This document shows positions 1 to 12,175 of a stretch of DNA of 64,000 nucleotides, piece after piece. This DNA is from Primulina eburnea (Eukaryota > Streptophyta > Magnoliopsida > Lamiales > Gesneriaceae), in the NCBI RefSeq assembly GCF_022965805.1, contig NC_133103.1, positions 29,192,329 through 29,256,328 on the forward strand. The letters run 5' to 3'. Both the position numbers and the translations under genes were made by a program. The notes beneath the pieces were generated by a model. That model made no database searches. It saw only the letters and a list, made by a program, of their open reading frames with translations, and was not told the DNA's origin. Within the stretch, counting starts at the first letter, position 1, and every line of letters starts with the position of its first letter.

Positions 1-1136
1 CTTCAGAGATCTATTTATGGTCTAAAGCAGACATCTAGGAGTTGGAACCTTAGATTCGATAGTACAATCAAAGAGTTGATTTACTAAGAATCCTGAGGAA
101 CCCTATGTGTATAAGAAGGTCAGTGGGAGTGTTGTGACATTCCTTGTGTTGTATGTTGATGACATTCTACTCATTGGGAATGATGTAGGAATGTTGCAAT
201 CAACTAAGATATGGTTTGCGAGTAAGTTCTCGATGCAGGACTTGGGTGAAGCATCTTTTGTATTGTGATACAGATCTATAGAGATAGATCGAAAAGATTG
301 CTTGATCTCACCCAGTCCACATACATTGATACCATTGTGAAGCGGTTCTAGATGGGTAAGTCCATGAGAGGACATCTACCAATGTGTCATGGCGTGTCCC
401 TATCCAAGTCTGTCTCCCAAGACTGATGCAGAGATAGTGGCGATGACACACATTCCGTATGCTTCGGCAATTGGTAGCATCATGTATGGGATGATATCTA
501 CACGTCCTGACGTGGCTTTCGCACTAAGTGTAGTGAGTAGATATCAATCGAATCCCGGTCTTCCACATTGGAAAGCTGTGAAAGACATCCTCAAGTAGTT
601 GAGAAGGACCAATAATGTGTTCTTGGTCTATGGGGTGGAGAACTAAAATTGGAAGGCTATACCGACTCTAGCTTCCAAAGCGATATCGATGACTCGAAGT
701 CAACCTCTGGTTTTGTATTCATGCTCAATGGTGCTGCAGTCTCTTGGAAGAGTTCCAAGCAAGACAATATTACGGATTCCAGCACAGAGGCCGAATACAT
801 TGCTGCATCAGATGCAGCAAGGGAGGCTGTTTGGATAAGGAGTTTCGTCCAAGAGTTGGGCGTCATTCCTAATGGAGTTGCTCCTATCCCGGTGTTGTGT
901 GACAACACGGGAGCTATAAGCTCAAGCAAAGGAGCATAGGTCTCATCAGAAATCCAAACTAGTATTGAGAAAGTACCACATCCTCGGAGAGATTGTGGAA
1001 AGAGGAGAAGTGTCTTTTGACACAGTCGGCTCCACCGATAATGTTGATTGATCCACTAGCTAAGCCTTTACCTAGACCATTATTCGACAAGCATCGCGAA
1101 TCAATGGGTTTAAAGCATATGGGTAGTTGGCTCTAG
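1..1136 (+). pseudogene. copia G pol remnant: reverse transcriptase C-terminal half and RNase H
   Basis: Translating across several frames gives the copia signature: SIYGLKQ near the start, the catalytic YVDD at 152-163, then STRPDVAFALSVVSRYQSNP, the RNase H region with [10 protein letters not shown], and a C-terminus ending in GSWL before a TAG at 1134-1136. The reading frame is broken by several indels and stops, for example after TIKEL near 80, at the TAG near 597, and near 620 and 940. It cannot encode a working enzyme. The catalytic aspartate pair is intact here, unlike the related elements B and H in this window. The protease, integrase and gag parts would lie to the left of the window. 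Confidence 0.85.
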
Positions 1137-1137
1137 T

Positions 1138-1150
1138 GCAAGTGGGAGAT
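1138..1150 (+). other. polypurine tract of copia G
   Basis: The purine-rich AAGTGGGAGAT lies directly before the LTR start TGTTAG. It is the expected plus-strand primer, and the same sequence sits at the matching place in B. Confidence 0.8.
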
Positions 1151-3311
1151 TGTTAGAGTAGGTGCCCGTCGAGCCAAGTGTTGGCCGAGTGTTCACAATG
1201 AAACTCTATGTATAAGCAATCTTTATTTTAATAATATTTGAAATTATTATTTTGGCAAATCTTTATCTGTATACCCATGCTAGTTGCATAGATAAAGCCC
1301 TTGAATATACAAATAGTAGAAAGAATATGAGATGCTCATATGATGAGTATCATGAAACTCATATTTGGAATACAGTATATTCTAAACCGTTCCTAGTCGA
1401 TTCAGCCGCCACTAAGGAGGATATAGGTCGCTCGAGTTAGAGACTAGTATCTGCGATGTGAGTACCATGTTTCATTGGTAGGGGACATTGTGATGTCCGA
1501 GCATGCAGATAGGTGCTCCTAGTAGAGTGCACTGAACAACCCTCCATTAAAGAACTTTCCAAGTGGTTCTCACTTATCGAGTGGAAACGTCCTGGTTTAT
1601 GGTTTTACACCATTAGTCCTTATGACCCGGGACAACATTGAGACTCTATGTGCTAGAATTACACTTTGACTTGTTTACCGACTCTCATGGGATCATCAGG
1701 TGGCAAGGTTGGGTGTTCTGTCGAAACACATAGGAGTCGATGCATTGTAGTCGGGGATTCACCGCTTACCTTCGGGTATGGATATCCTATGTGTTATCAT
1801 GTGTATGTAGGTTGAAATCTCTAGCCAGAGTATGGTGGTAATTATGAAAGGGGTTTCATAGATTACACCATTGATGCAACTACGACATGACACATAGTAT
1901 CGATTCATTGACAACTCTCGATAAACCAATGGTTGTCGAATCGATCGGGATATATGAGTTGAAGGGACCGTACTGTACGCTAACCATAATAGAATGGTTC
2001 TTGCAGGCACTATCATTTGATACCTAGGGAATCATGTAAGCGATACTGCTAGGCGTTTAACATGATTGGTTGGGTACTATCAGACTTGAGTTCTGACGTT
2101 CTTATTATCAAGGTGTTGATAAATAAGAATGGAGCAATTGGGGTATGCTCATATAAGGACATGTTTAGTCCGAATCACATAGAGATGTGAACCCACGGCT
2201 AGTTGTATCAATGAACCATTGAGGGCCACACAAGTACTAGCTTTCTAGATCCCGTTGAGAAGTAAAAATAGTTCAATGTGTTGAACGGCTTATAAAGGAG
2301 TTTATAAGCGTAAGGAAAATTAGAAGTATGACTTCTATAAAAGAGAAAATAGTTCAATGTGTTGAACGACTTATAAATGAGTTTATAAGTGTAAAGAAAA
2401 ATAGAAGTATGACTTCTATGAGAGAAATGTAAATTTTAATTTATGGAAGTGTTCCTAAATTAAAATTAGGCCAAGTGAATAATGTATTTGAAAATTGTGA
2501 TTTTCATAAACATTATTATGGACTAAATTAAATTAATTCAAGTGTTGAATTATTTAAACACTAGTGGACCTAGTAGAGTCCAAATAATTAAATTAATTCA
2601 AGTGTTGAATTAATTAAATTATATTGAGTCTTGTAGAGCTCAATTTAAATTAATTATTTAACTAGTGGGACTTGGGTAAATTCAAGTAATGTTTAATTAG
2701 TCTCAAATATGTTTGAGATAATTAAAATTTAGTCCAAGGTTTTTAATTTGATTAAAAACCATATAATATTCATGCATGGGAGGTGAAAGGTTGGGAGACT
2801 ACTTTTTGTGTTTTCAAGGCATGGCATGCAACTTTTTGAAACAACTTTTCCCACAACCAAGTCTAGTCTTCCTTCTCTCCTCCCACACACACAATGGCCG
2901 AAATCCTCTCTTCATTTTCTCTCCATTTTTCTTTCATTTTGTGTTCTTCAATTGTTGGAGAAAAACACTCACTTCTCAAAGAAAAATGCCATACATTTTC
3001 TAGTGCAAGTGTAAGGTGGATCTACCTAGTTGGTGGTGGGCTTGATTGGAAGAAAGGAGTCCAAAAGAAAGGTGAAGCTTGTAGATTGTCTACCTTCAAG
3101 AGCTAAGGTGTTTACACCTTAGTTGGAGCCACAATCAATCTTTGAGATTGATAGGTAAATTTTCTCAACACCCTATGCTTGAAAGTTGAGATTTTTGTAT
3201 ATGCTACACTAGTACACATGGTGGCCGAAAATTTCCTTGCAAGAAAATGTGATTTTCGAAAATTTTGTAGCTTCCGTTGTGTTATTCGGTCACCTTAATC
3301 GATCCCTTTCA
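1151..3311 (+). repeat. 3' LTR of copia G
   Basis: A full-length LTR of about 2.16 kb, with TG at 1151 and CA at 3310-3311. It aligns along its length, in reverse complement, with the two LTRs of element B. It is about 100 bp longer, mostly because of an internal tandem duplication. No credible gene lies inside it. Confidence 0.88.
2265..2426 (+). repeat. 81-bp tandem duplication in the LTR of G
   Basis: Two adjacent imperfect copies, each beginning AATAGTTCAATGTGTTGAAC and continuing through a TTATAAGxGTAA motif, are offset by 81 bp. The B LTRs have a single copy. Confidence 0.75.
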
Positions 3312-3756
3312 AAATGATGATGCTATTTCTAGTAAGTTCATTCAAGGATTGAATCCAGAAATACGTACATTGGTGAATGTGAAGCAATCAAGTAGTTTTG
3401 CTGATACCTTGAATAGGGCCAAAAGAGCAGAAACAGTTCTGACAGGACAACAGGAAGCATCGTATGATCTTCCAGCTCCAAATCCACAGCAACTGCCTTC
3501 TAGAGTCGAGATTGGCAGCAGCAGTGATAAAAACAAAGAACCATTGAAAGCTCAAAGGAAACCGTTCAAGAAATTAGGAAGTGGTTCCTCTAGTTCCAGT
3601 GGTTCCAGCCCGAGCTATACAGGAGTATATTGCAGAAATTGTGGAGGGAGGCATTCCACAGAGAAATGCCAAGGAGTGCTTGGTAGATGCAATATTTGTA
3701 AACAGCCGGGGCACTTTGCTAGAGTCTGTCCCCAGAAAGATTCCCGAAGATTTTAG
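3312..3756 (+). pseudogene. gypsy F gag, C-terminal fragment with two zinc knuckles
   Basis: The open frame covers the end of a Retrotrans_gag domain (FIQGLNPEIRTLVNVKQ), a Ser-rich linker and two nucleocapsid knuckles: CRNCGGRHSTEKC, which is one residue short in the spacing before His, and the canonical CNICKQPGHFARVC. A TAG follows 13 residues later. The upstream coding part is cut by the LTR of G at 3311, so the first residues of the open frame come from LTR sequence and are not Gag. The organisation matches Tekay/Del-like chromoviruses. Gag binds and packages element RNA in cytoplasmic particles. This copy is interrupted and cannot make full Gag from this locus. Confidence 0.8.
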
Positions 3757-6421
3757 GGAACAGAATCGAGAAACAGACCCAGAATACACTACAGGTACTA
3801 TTCTTTTATGATTATACTGCATACGTATTGATATGTACTAATGCATTCTGTATAATTGTCTGTGACTGAGTGGCATGGAGATATGCTGTACTTGTTGGGT
3901 TTGTTTATACTGTAGTATTGATTTCTTTGATTGTTGAGGAAAATGTTGATATCAGAAATTTCTGTATATATTATATACTACATTAAGACGAGAATGAAAT
4001 AGAGATAGTTTATGATGTACTTGTGTTTTCTGATTTGAACACATTATTGATATTAATATGTTGAACAAGTACAGACATATTGTAGAATTTTTCCAGAAAT
4101 GATAAGAGTCAGACCAGAGATGACTGATCAGTGGAGATACCACGATAAGGATTCTAGATTTAGAATTCCTTTGATATCTGTATTGTATATGACTCGATTA
4201 GTACAGAAAGGAGCAGATTGCATCCTTATGTATTCAGTAGATCCACTGAAATCGAGCCTAGCATTGGCAGATTTGCCAGTGAAATATGAGTTGGCGGATG
4301 TTTGCCTAGGTAAGATGTTAGATTTAATTTATATCAGAAAGATAGATTTCATAATTGAATTCAGATCAGATATTGATCGTTATTTTAGAATTCAGCATAA
4401 AATGACATTGAATGTACAGAATGATACAGAATGAAGAAAGATCAGTAGCAAAATACTGACCAGGAGTTACATCTGATTTAGTGTTCCTCTTTGGTATGTT
4501 TCAGTATATTCAGAGATGTTCTGATGATGTTATGCTCATTGTATCTATGAGATTTTGATGTATTTGCAGCATCTGATTGATTGAATTGAATATCTGAAGA
4601 TTGTAGTGAATATTATGAGAATTAGAATTATTGTATACAGAAACTATTCAGATAAGAATTCCGCTTGAAACAGATTGTATTCAGAGTAGGTGATATCTGA
4701 AATTAGTATACAGATTGACTTTGACACAGTTGCGGTCATGATCAGTGACTGAAAGATATGGAGATCAGAAATATCAAAAATGTCAGAAATTTATTGTGTC
4801 GGATTGGGCAGATTATCTTATTCGATTATTGCTTTATATCTGCTGAATATTGTTATTGTTCTAAATCAGTATTCGTGATATCTTATATTGGTTGGGAGCA
4901 CCTTTTAATTGCAGATGAGATATAGCAGTTGATCAGTATGACATGAAGAGATTTATCAGAAATCCTTGTTTTATGAGTCCACTGAACTCACTAGATCTGT
5001 ATAGGATGTTGCTATTTCGTCTCTGATTTGATATGATTGTTGTTTTGAATCCATATATGATACAGATTGTTGTGAACCGTTGAGAATATATACAGTTCAA
5101 TTGTATCAGAGTTATTTTTGAGAGGTATAGCTATTCAGAAATGCGATCAGAATGTTCCGAGCTTGATTGATAATTAGAATGGAGCATCGATCAGAGTAAT
5201 GGATATATGATTTTGTGTTTTGTATGGAATTGACTAGCTTGTGATATCAGAATGTTTCAGTATTGTATAACAGAATTGATATTGATAGTCAGAGCCGAAT
5301 ACCAGGTAGGTATTTCTTTTTTTAAATTATGTTATTAACTGATTTGTTTATGGCAGTAGTTCGAAATTTAAATCACAGATAGTGTCAGAAATGCGCTGTA
5401 GTGACTTCAGTTGTCATGTTTGTGACTGAGAATGTATGATATTCGAACAGACAGTTTTGATATAGCTAGATTAAGTCAGTTGTGACAGATTTGTACTGAA
5501 ATTTTGGCAGAAATTGTACTGAATTGTACGAATTGTCAACAAATGAAGACAGAAATCAGAAGATTATTACAGATGTGTATGTTTTTTTTTAATAGAAATG
5601 GGAGTGCATTTCTATGGCTTTCGTAAAGAAATTACTGCCATTTTCTTCAGATTGAAATATGATATGATTGTGATTGACAGATTGTTCAATCTATATCTAT
5701 CAGTTTGTACAAGTTGATGTACAAACATGAGCAAATGACACAGATTGATGTCAAAGAAATGATCAGATTGCATAGAATGTGGCAATAAAATGTATCAGAT
5801 TGTGATTGTGATTCATTCTGCACATATGGAAGAATATACCATACGTTATTTCACAGATTTTTCACCGATTGACGGATAGCCAGAGTGTACTATCCAGATA
5901 TGGAAGATATCTAGAGAGCAGTAGTGCTGGAGGCTAGCACTAGTTGACATGAGGTATTGTTACTTTATGGGTAATTGTGTGGTGATAACTATCAAAAGAG
6001 TACTGAGATAGTTACAGACGACACATTGTACACTGAGTACTACAGAGTTCTTATAAAGAAGATTCAAAAAGGAATAAAGATAGCTCAGAAATGACAGATT
6101 TGATAAACCAACCTCGGATGATGATGCTTGGTATTGAGAGTGGAAGATTGAATATATCCTTGATCGGGATAAACAGAATTAATAATCGTCAATAGTATTG
6201 ATTTACTATGAACTGTAGATTGACATATACGGATGTTGTATAGCCAGTAATGTGAGATGGATTCTGTCAAAAGAATTTGGAGAAGCATTATGATGCTATA
6301 CTTAGTGAATTCTTATTCCAGATTGGAATCGGAGATTTGAGTTTTGATTTAAACTTTACGATACATTTCTTCTAGTATATTTGAACTGATTACTTATGAG
6401 TTCGAGGACGAACTCAGATTT
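3757..6421 (+). pseudogene. gypsy F pol, heavily decayed and shortened
   Basis: No long reading frame remains. Two landmarks are still readable. At 4099-4434 an open frame resembles the protease-to-reverse-transcriptase linker of Tekay-like elements (for example SSLALADLPVKYELADV). Around 5850-5915 a frame resembles the integrase segment that follows the second catalytic Asp (compare FSPIDG and TIQIW with the family pattern PQTDGQ...RTIQILED). Between and beyond them I see only AT-rich decayed sequence with many stops. The length, about 2.65 kb, is well short of a complete chromovirus pol. I could not find the reverse transcriptase active site. Confidence 0.65.
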
Positions 6422-6435
6422 AAGAGGGGGAGAAA
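6422..6435 (+). other. polypurine tract of gypsy F
   Basis: AAGAGGGGGAGAAA lies directly before the LTR start TGTAATGCCC. It follows the typical chromovirus 3' motif GTTCGAGGACGAAC. Confidence 0.85.
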
Positions 6436-6540
6436 TGTAATGCCCGAGACTTAATTACTGTAATCATACGTTGATTAATTTCATGATTGAGGTTATACGA
6501 ACTTGAATGAAGAAGTCGGGCATCGTTACAATATAAGCCA

Positions 6541-6582
6541 AGATGTTCAACCGAACATCTCGAGATGTTCGGCTGAACATCT
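6541..6582 (+). repeat. 42-bp near-perfect palindrome in U3 of F
   Basis: The sequence begins AGATGTTC, is centred on CTCGAG and ends GAACATCT. The arms match except for one mismatched pair. It contains four alternating copies of the GAACATCT/AGATGTTC half-site. Confidence 0.9.
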
Positions 6583-6597
6583 CAAAAGAAATGACCG

Positions 6598-6742
6598 GCG
6601 CACATGCGCGAAGAAACACGCGCATATGCGCGAGGGGTCCAGAAGCCCTCGCGCATATGCGCGAGATAAGGCGCGCATATGCGCAACAGTTCCAGAATCT
6701 TTGGCGCATATGCGCGAGATGAAGCGCGCATATGCGCGAGTG
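6598..6742 (+). promoter_or_regulatory. array of six GCGCATATGCGC palindromes upstream of the TATA box of F
   Basis: Six copies of the 12-bp self-complementary GCGCATATGCGC occur in about 145 bp; the first has CACATG at its centre, and most are extended to CGCGCATATGCGCG. The array ends about 45 bp before a TATA-like box. It is far more GC-rich than its surroundings. A role as a binding site or hairpin is inferred. Confidence 0.7.
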
Positions 6743-6786
6743 GGTTTTTGGCAAATTCTGGAGAAGCCACGTATCCATTGCATGCA

Positions 6787-6797
6787 AGATATATAAA
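6787..6797 (+). promoter_or_regulatory. TATA-like box of the LTR of F
   Basis: AGATATATAAA lies in U3 directly downstream of the palindrome array. Position and sequence fit a core promoter; the transcription start is not determined. Confidence 0.5.
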
Positions 6798-7870
6798 TTG
6801 TGATATTTTGTTTCTTCCTCCGAGAATTCCAACAAAGAAGCAAGCTAATTCTCTGAAAATCCCTGAAGTTTCCTCGTATAATAGATTGGTGATTTCGTGT
6901 GATCCGACTATCAGAATTTGAATCCGACTTCAGTACTGAGTTCCTATCGACGCAGGCTATAACTGGACGTAAGTTTTGTTACGTTTAGACATGTTTTGAA
7001 TTTATGATGTTGTCAGAACTGAATATGATTCAAATATGGTGTTTCTGCTACCGTAGACATCGTATAATTGAAGTCAGATTGAAGAACAGATTGTTTCTGT
7101 ATTTGTTATGATTTCAGAGTTGATTTGACTGAGATTTCATATCAGATTTGTATTGTTATTGAGATTATGACTAGTATTGTTATTGATTACGAAGTCTGAT
7201 ATTATATCTGTGATGTTTAGACTGACGGGGTATCGAGACTGTGTTGTTATGCCGTTTAAACATCAGTTGAATTAGATTGATCAGATTCAGTTATGATTTC
7301 GATTATATCGTGATATCATTGATATGAATCAGACTGTATTTTGTTTAGATATTGATTAGATTATGTACTGAGTTGAGTATTGATCAGAACAGATTATGAA
7401 TTGAGTTATTCATTGAAACTATGTATTCGATATTGTCTTTTCAGATTGGATATGGACAGAATTGAATACAGGTCATCGTCTTCGTCAGACAGGGAAGACA
7501 AAGGTATAATTCATGTGATATTCGGGAAGACACGACTCAAATGAGATTCCATTTGAGTTTCCCAAGAAAATCACATACTTGATTATTGTTTATCTTTTGA
7601 TATGATTATGATTTGTTTATAGAATTGTATTCGAATCTTTTGAGATAATTATGCATTGTTTACAGATGGTTATGCATTTCATTTGAGATAGGAAAGTTTG
7701 ACAGAAACAGTCAGACTTCTAGATGTTCGGTGTATCTCAGCTTAGGAGCAGCTCTGACTCCTATTGCAGCCGTTGATACAGCTCAGACCGAAATCTAGGA
7801 ATAAGACGTACAGTCACCCCGAGTGGGAGAGTAGGTGACAGCCATTGACGTCTTATTCACCCCGGGATCC

Positions 7871-8008
7871 CTAGAGTTATAGTTGAGTCGAGTCTAGACA
7901 TGATTTGACTAGAACTGCATGAGTTTATGGATGTGGTTCCTAGAGTTATAGTTGAGTCGAGTCTAGACATGATTTGACTAGAACTGCATGAGTTTATGGA
8001 TGTGGTTT
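7871..8008 (+). repeat. 69-bp tandem duplication in the LTR of F
   Basis: Two nearly identical adjacent copies, each beginning CTAGAGTTATAGTTGAGTCG. Confidence 0.85.
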
Positions 8009-8583
8009 CATAGACTATGAAACCTGTTTTTATTGCTTTCAGTCATGATAGCATGTTTTTATGATTCGATTTGAGTTGCATGTTTATCAGCTTCGAGTTG
8101 CATGCTTATTTGATTTGATTTCATAGATTATGAACTCTATTGTTTTGATTTCATTCATGACCGCATGTTTCATGAATTATATTGTGGATATACATGTTTA
8201 CCATGTTTTATACTGGGATTTATTCTCACCGGAGTTATCCGGCTTTTGTTTTGTTTTGTATGTGTGCATGACAACAGGTGGGGCTGGATCAGGGTCAAGA
8301 AGATGATGAGAGAAGACGAGTTAGCGTGGTGATTCCGGACTTACTGTAGATTTGGTTTAGTACTTGAACTTAGTAACTGAACCCTAGATTAGTTGAAAGA
8401 CTGTTGTACAGTATTGTACTTTTATACTGAAATGTATTTTATACCGATATGTATATTATTTAAATTCCATTACCTTCCGCAGATGCATTTTAAAAAGGAA
8501 AAAATTTTTAGACCCTGTTTATCAGAACTGATAATTAAATCCCAACGATGATTAAGAAAAAGATCAGCGTCCGGGTCCCCACA

Positions 8584-9475
8584 GTAAGGGTGTAGTTGAT
8601 GTTAGGGATGGAGGTGTATGATATAGGAGGTGTTAAAGGGGTCTTGAAGTGCATTTAGTGGAGAGTTACAAGTGCAAGAAGTTGAATAGCTAATCAATTG
8701 CTTCTCATTCCTATGTTAGTCGATGGTTTTATTCCTATTTTTAATGCATAAGCACGTTGGTTTGCTAGGGTAGTGGCTTGAGTAAGATTAATGTGTATCA
8801 TAGTATTGAATTTAATAATAACTGTTGAATTTAAATGTGAGGAATTGCATTCATTGTGAAGGTCATTGAGGGGACTTGAATGAGGAGTTATCACTCCTAA
8901 AAAATGACTTGGCCGAAATTATTACTAGCTTTTTACATGGTATAATATTGTTTAAGGCTTATATTTTAACTTCTTAATGTTTAATACACTCATTATATAT
9001 TTTAATGTATTAACAAATTAATTTAGTTTAGAATCTTGCTTAGAATTTTTCATGGCATGCTTGACCTCAAATTCAAGTATTTAAATGTTATGTTTAATTT
9101 CTTAACTATTTTATACCTAGATTAATTCATCCCCCATTTACATATTTTAAATTAAGCTTTAATTAAATATTGAATCTAAAAGAATTTATTTATCAACTTA
9201 GCTCTAATTAATTAAATAAATTCTAAAACATTTTATTTCTTTAAATTAAATTATTCCTTGCCTTAAATTAAATTTAGGAATATTTTCTTATTATTAATCT
9301 TATCTCAAATCTCCAAACTCCGGTCCGACTTCGCGTATTTATCCTAAAAAGATAAAACTAAACCTCTACTTTTAAAATAATTAAAACACTTAATATATAT
9401 GTAAAATATTCATTTTTAATTTATATAATAGAAATTATGCATGACTTATACGTAATCTGATTTTCGGGTTCTACA
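8584..9475 (-). repeat. 3' LTR of E, first 892 bp
   Basis: Matches 58895-59786 of the 5' LTR over exactly the same length. In element orientation it starts TGTAGAACCCG. It is cut at 8584 by the insertion of F. Very AT-rich; no gene seen. Confidence 0.9.
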
Positions 9476-9493
9476 ACTCTCCCCCTAAAAGAA
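9476..9493 (-). other. polypurine tract of E
   Basis: On the minus strand, CTTTTAGGGGGAGAGT lies directly before the LTR start TGTAGAACC. Confidence 0.85.
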
Positions 9494-9508
9494 ATTTTGT
9501 CCCCGAAA

Positions 9509-12175
9509 TTAAATCTTACCGAATAACTCGGGATATCGACTCTTCATCTCTGGCTCAGATTCCCATGTAGCTTCTTCCTCCGAATGATTGAGCCACTTGA
9601 CCTTCAGTAGCTTGACCATTTTGTTCCGAAGCTTTTTCTCCTGCCTGTCTAAAATTTGCACTGGTCTTTCCTCATAAGACAAGTTCGGAGTGAGCTGCAA
9701 CGGTTCAAAGTTCAAAACATCCGATGGATTCGCCATATACTTCCTCAACATGGAGACGTGAAAGACGTTGTGCACTCCGGCCAGTTTCGGCGGGAGAGCA
9801 ACACGATAAGCTAATGTCCCAACTCTGCCGAGGATCTCAAATGGTCCAATGAATCTCGGACTGAGCTTCCCTTTCTTCCCGAACCTCATGACACCTTTCA
9901 TCGGTTCTATCTTCACGAAAACATGGTCACCAACAGCAAACTCCAGATCCCTCCTTCTCTGATCCGCATAACTCTTCTGTCTACTCTGAGCGGTCTTTAT
10001 TCTATCACGGATCTTGACTACTACATCACCAGCCTGCTGCACAATCTCCGGACCCAATTCTGCTCTCTCCCCTACTTCATCCCAATGAATAGGCGATCTG
10101 CACTTTCGACCGTACAGTGCTTCATATGGAGCCATACCTATAGACGACTGAAAACTGTTGTTATAGGTAAACTTCACCAATGGTAGCTTTGATTCCCAAC
10201 TCCCGGAGAAATCAAGAACACAAGCACGAAGAAGATCCTCCAAAATCTGGATAACTCTCCCGGACTGACCATCTGTCTGTGGGTGAAAAGCTGTGCTAAA
10301 CAACAATTTCGTACCCATAGCTGAATGTAGACTCTTCCAAAATGATGAAGTGAATCTAGGATCTCGGTCAGACACTATAGAAACGGGAATGCCATGAATT
10401 CTAACGATCTCCCGGATATATAACTCTGCATACTGGATCATGGAGAAAGTAGTCTTAATAGGAAAGAAATGAGCTGATTTCGTAAGACGATCAACAATCA
10501 CCCATATAGCATTCGACCCTCTGACTGACTTCGGCAGACCGACAACGAAGTCCATGGTGACATTCTCCCACTTCCAGTCGGGAATAGGAAGAGGCTTGAG
10601 CATACCCGCTGGTCTCTGATGTTCCGCTTTCACTAGCTGACACGTCAGACACTCGGATACAAATCGTCTGATATCCCTCTTCATCCCTGGCCACCAATAT
10701 AATAACTGCAGGTCTTTGTACATCTTCGTACTCCCAGGATGAATAGAGTACGACGACATATGGGCCTTAGATAAGATATCCTCTCGAATAGAATCGCTGC
10801 TCGGAACCCACATTCTATCCCGATATCTGACAATACCGTCTCTAACTGCGTACAAGATACTGCCCTTGGCTTCATCTCTCTGTCTCCACTTAGCCCATTG
10901 CTCATATGCTAACTGCCCACTGCGAATACGGTCTAAGAGAGAAGAATGGATCGTCAAAGTTGATAGATGAGGAACTATACCTCGAGGATATGTCTCTAAA
11001 TCAAACCTCTGCATCTCAAACTGAAGAGGTCTCGAAACCACCAAATGAGCCATCCCTGCGACCTTCCTGCTCAACGCGTCTGCAACTACATTAGCTTTGC
11101 CAGGAGGATAGCTAATGTCACAGTCGTAGTCCTTTACTAGCTCCAACCAACGCCTCTGCCGCATATTCAACTCTTTCTGTGTAAAGAAGTATTTGAGACT
11201 TTTGTGGTCGATGAAGATCTGACACTTCTCTCCGTACAAATAATGTCTCCAAATCTTCAATGCAAATACTACGGCTGCCAACTCTAGATCATGGGTAGGA
11301 TAGTTCTTCTCATGAATCTTCAACTGACGAGAAGCATATGCTATCATCTTCCCATGCTGCATCAATAATGCGCCTAATCCGAGTTTCGAAGCATCGGTAT
11401 ACATAACAAAATCTTCGGGTCCTGAAGGCATGGCCAATACTGGCGCTGAAATAAGAGCTTGCTTCAATGTATCGAAGCTCTTCTGACATTCCTCGCTCCA
11501 CACATACTTAACATTCTTCTTCGTCAATGATGTGAGTGGAACTGCAATGGAGGAGAATCCCCGAATAAACTTCCGGTAGTATCCTGCTAGCCCAAGGAAA
11601 CTACGGATCTCTGATGCATTTTGCGGCACAACCCAATCTCTGAATGCTGCAACTTTCGCCGGGTCTACCTCAATACCGCTGCTAGAAACGATGTGGCCTA
11701 AGAACGCCACCTTCTCTAACCAAAACTCGCACTTGCTGAACTTTGCGAATAACTGGTGCTTTTGTAGGGTCTGCAATACTGTGGTCAGATGTCTGCTGTG
11801 ATCCTCTTGATTCTTTGAGTAGACAAGAATGTCGTCTATGAATACTATCACAAACTGATCAAGATACGGCTGAAATACGCGATTCATGAGATCCATGAAG
11901 ATCGCTGGCACATTCGTCAAACCGAACGGCATCACAAGGAACTCGAAGTGTCCATAACGAGTCCTGAAAGCAGTCTTGAGAAAATCGGCGTCTTTCACCT
12001 GTAACTGATGATACCCAGAACGCAGATCAATCTTAGAGAATACGGAAGCTCCCTGCAACTGATCAAATAAATCTTCAATCCTCGGGAGTGGGTATTTGTT
12101 CTTAACTGTAACTCTGTTCCACTCCCGGTAATCAATGCAGAGCCTCATCGAACCATCCATTTTCTTCACAAACAA
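9509..12175 (-). CDS. gypsy E pol: reverse transcriptase, RNase H, integrase, chromodomain-like C-terminus
   Basis: A single open frame of 888 codons. In order: RT (MRLCIDYRE at the N-terminus; catalytic FIDDILVY around 11830), RNase H ([16 protein letters not shown], ending [13 protein letters not shown]), integrase zinc-binding region ([25 protein letters not shown]), DDE core ([25 protein letters not shown]), the plant-gypsy motif [14 protein letters not shown], and a C-terminal chromodomain-like segment ([17 protein letters not shown]). It would copy the element RNA and integrate the cDNA; in this class the chromodomain is thought to steer integration to heterochromatin. The annotated start is simply the first Met after an in-frame TAG at 12239-12241, which occupies a normally conserved Gln position (KK-stop-IQELLD), so the frame is cut off from gag and protease. 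The enzyme domains look intact, but the locus as a whole is defective. Confidence 0.9.
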   Translation of the reverse strand: MFVKKMDGSMRLCIDYREWNRVTVKNKYPLPRIEDLFDQLQGASVFSKIDLRSGYHQLQVKDADFLKTAFRTRYGHFEFLVMPFGLTNVPAIFMDLMNRVFQPYLDQFVIVFIDDILVYSKNQEDHSRHLTTVLQTLQKHQLFAKFSKCEFWLEKVAFLGHIVSSSGIEVDPAKVAAFRDWVVPQNASEIRSFLGLAGYYRKFIRGFSSIAVPLTSLTKKNVKYVWSEECQKSFDTLKQALISAPVLAMPSGPEDFVMYTDASKLGLGALLMQHGKMIAYASRQLKIHEKNYPTHDLELAAVVFALKIWRHYLYGEKCQIFIDHKSLKYFFTQKELNMRQRRWLELVKDYDCDISYPPGKANVVADALSRKVAGMAHLVVSRPLQFEMQRFDLETYPRGIVPHLSTLTIHSSLLDRIRSGQLAYEQWAKWRQRDEAKGSILYAVRDGIVRYRDRMWVPSSDSIREDILSKAHMSSYSIHPGSTKMYKDLQLLYWWPGMKRDIRRFVSECLTCQLVKAEHQRPAGMLKPLPIPDWKWENVTMDFVVGLPKSVRGSNAIWVIVDRLTKSAHFFPIKTTFSMIQYAELYIREIVRIHGIPVSIVSDRDPRFTSSFWKSLHSAMGTKLLFSTAFHPQTDGQSGRVIQILEDLLRACVLDFSGSWESKLPLVKFTYNNSFQSSIGMAPYEALYGRKCRSPIHWDEVGERAELGPEIVQQAGDVVVKIRDRIKTAQSRQKSYADQRRRDLEFAVGDHVFVKIEPMKGVMRFGKKGKLSPRFIGPFEILGRVGTLAYRVALPPKLAGVHNVFHVSMLRKYMANPSDVLNFEPLQLTPNLSYEERPVQILDRQEKKLRNKMVKLLKVKWLNHSEEEATWESEPEMKSRYPELFGKI

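Larger units (their letters stand above)
1..3311 (+). mobile_element. Ty1/copia element G, 3' part (5' end outside window)
   Basis: Seen: a degenerate copia reverse transcriptase/RNase H reading frame, a polypurine tract and a complete 3' LTR beginning TGTTAGAGTAGG and ending ATCCCTTTCA. The LTR is the same family as those of element B, in the opposite orientation. It ends inside the gag of gypsy element F, so G is nested in F. Its 5' LTR and left target duplication lie to the left of the window. The sequence directly after the LTR, AAATG, would be the right copy of the TSD. Confidence 0.9.
3312..8583 (+). mobile_element. Ty3/gypsy element F, 3' part, decayed pol; nested in the 3' LTR of E
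   Basis: Seen: a gag C-terminus with two zinc knuckles, about 2.7 kb of decayed pol, a polypurine tract and a complete 3' LTR. Its right end (CCCCACA at 8577-8583) abuts sequence that is contiguous in the other LTR of E at 58895. F therefore inserted into the 3' LTR of E, with GTAAG (8584-8588) as the probable right TSD copy. The 5' part was displaced out of the window by the insertion of copia G in gag. Confidence 0.85.
6436..8583 (+). repeat. 3' LTR of gypsy F
   Basis: 2148 bp, TGTAATGCCC to GGTCCCCACA. It contains a 42-bp palindrome, a palindrome array, a TATA-like box and a 69-bp tandem duplication, listed separately. Confidence 0.85.

Noticed and set aside
1252..1440. A 60-codon ORF found in all three copia LTRs (also 19001-19183 and 26763-26945)
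   Set aside because: The differences between copies that I could see mostly change amino acids, there is no recognisable domain, and LTR homology alone explains the recurrence.
4099..4434. 111-codon ORF in F as a separate gene
   Set aside because: Its sequence resembles the protease-RT linker of Tekay-like pol, so it is a pol remnant.
6464..6843. Several overlapping ORFs of 60-120 codons with repeats such as AYARD and AHMR
   Set aside because: They are translations of the GCGCATATGCGC palindrome array; both strands give similar products because the repeat is self-complementary.
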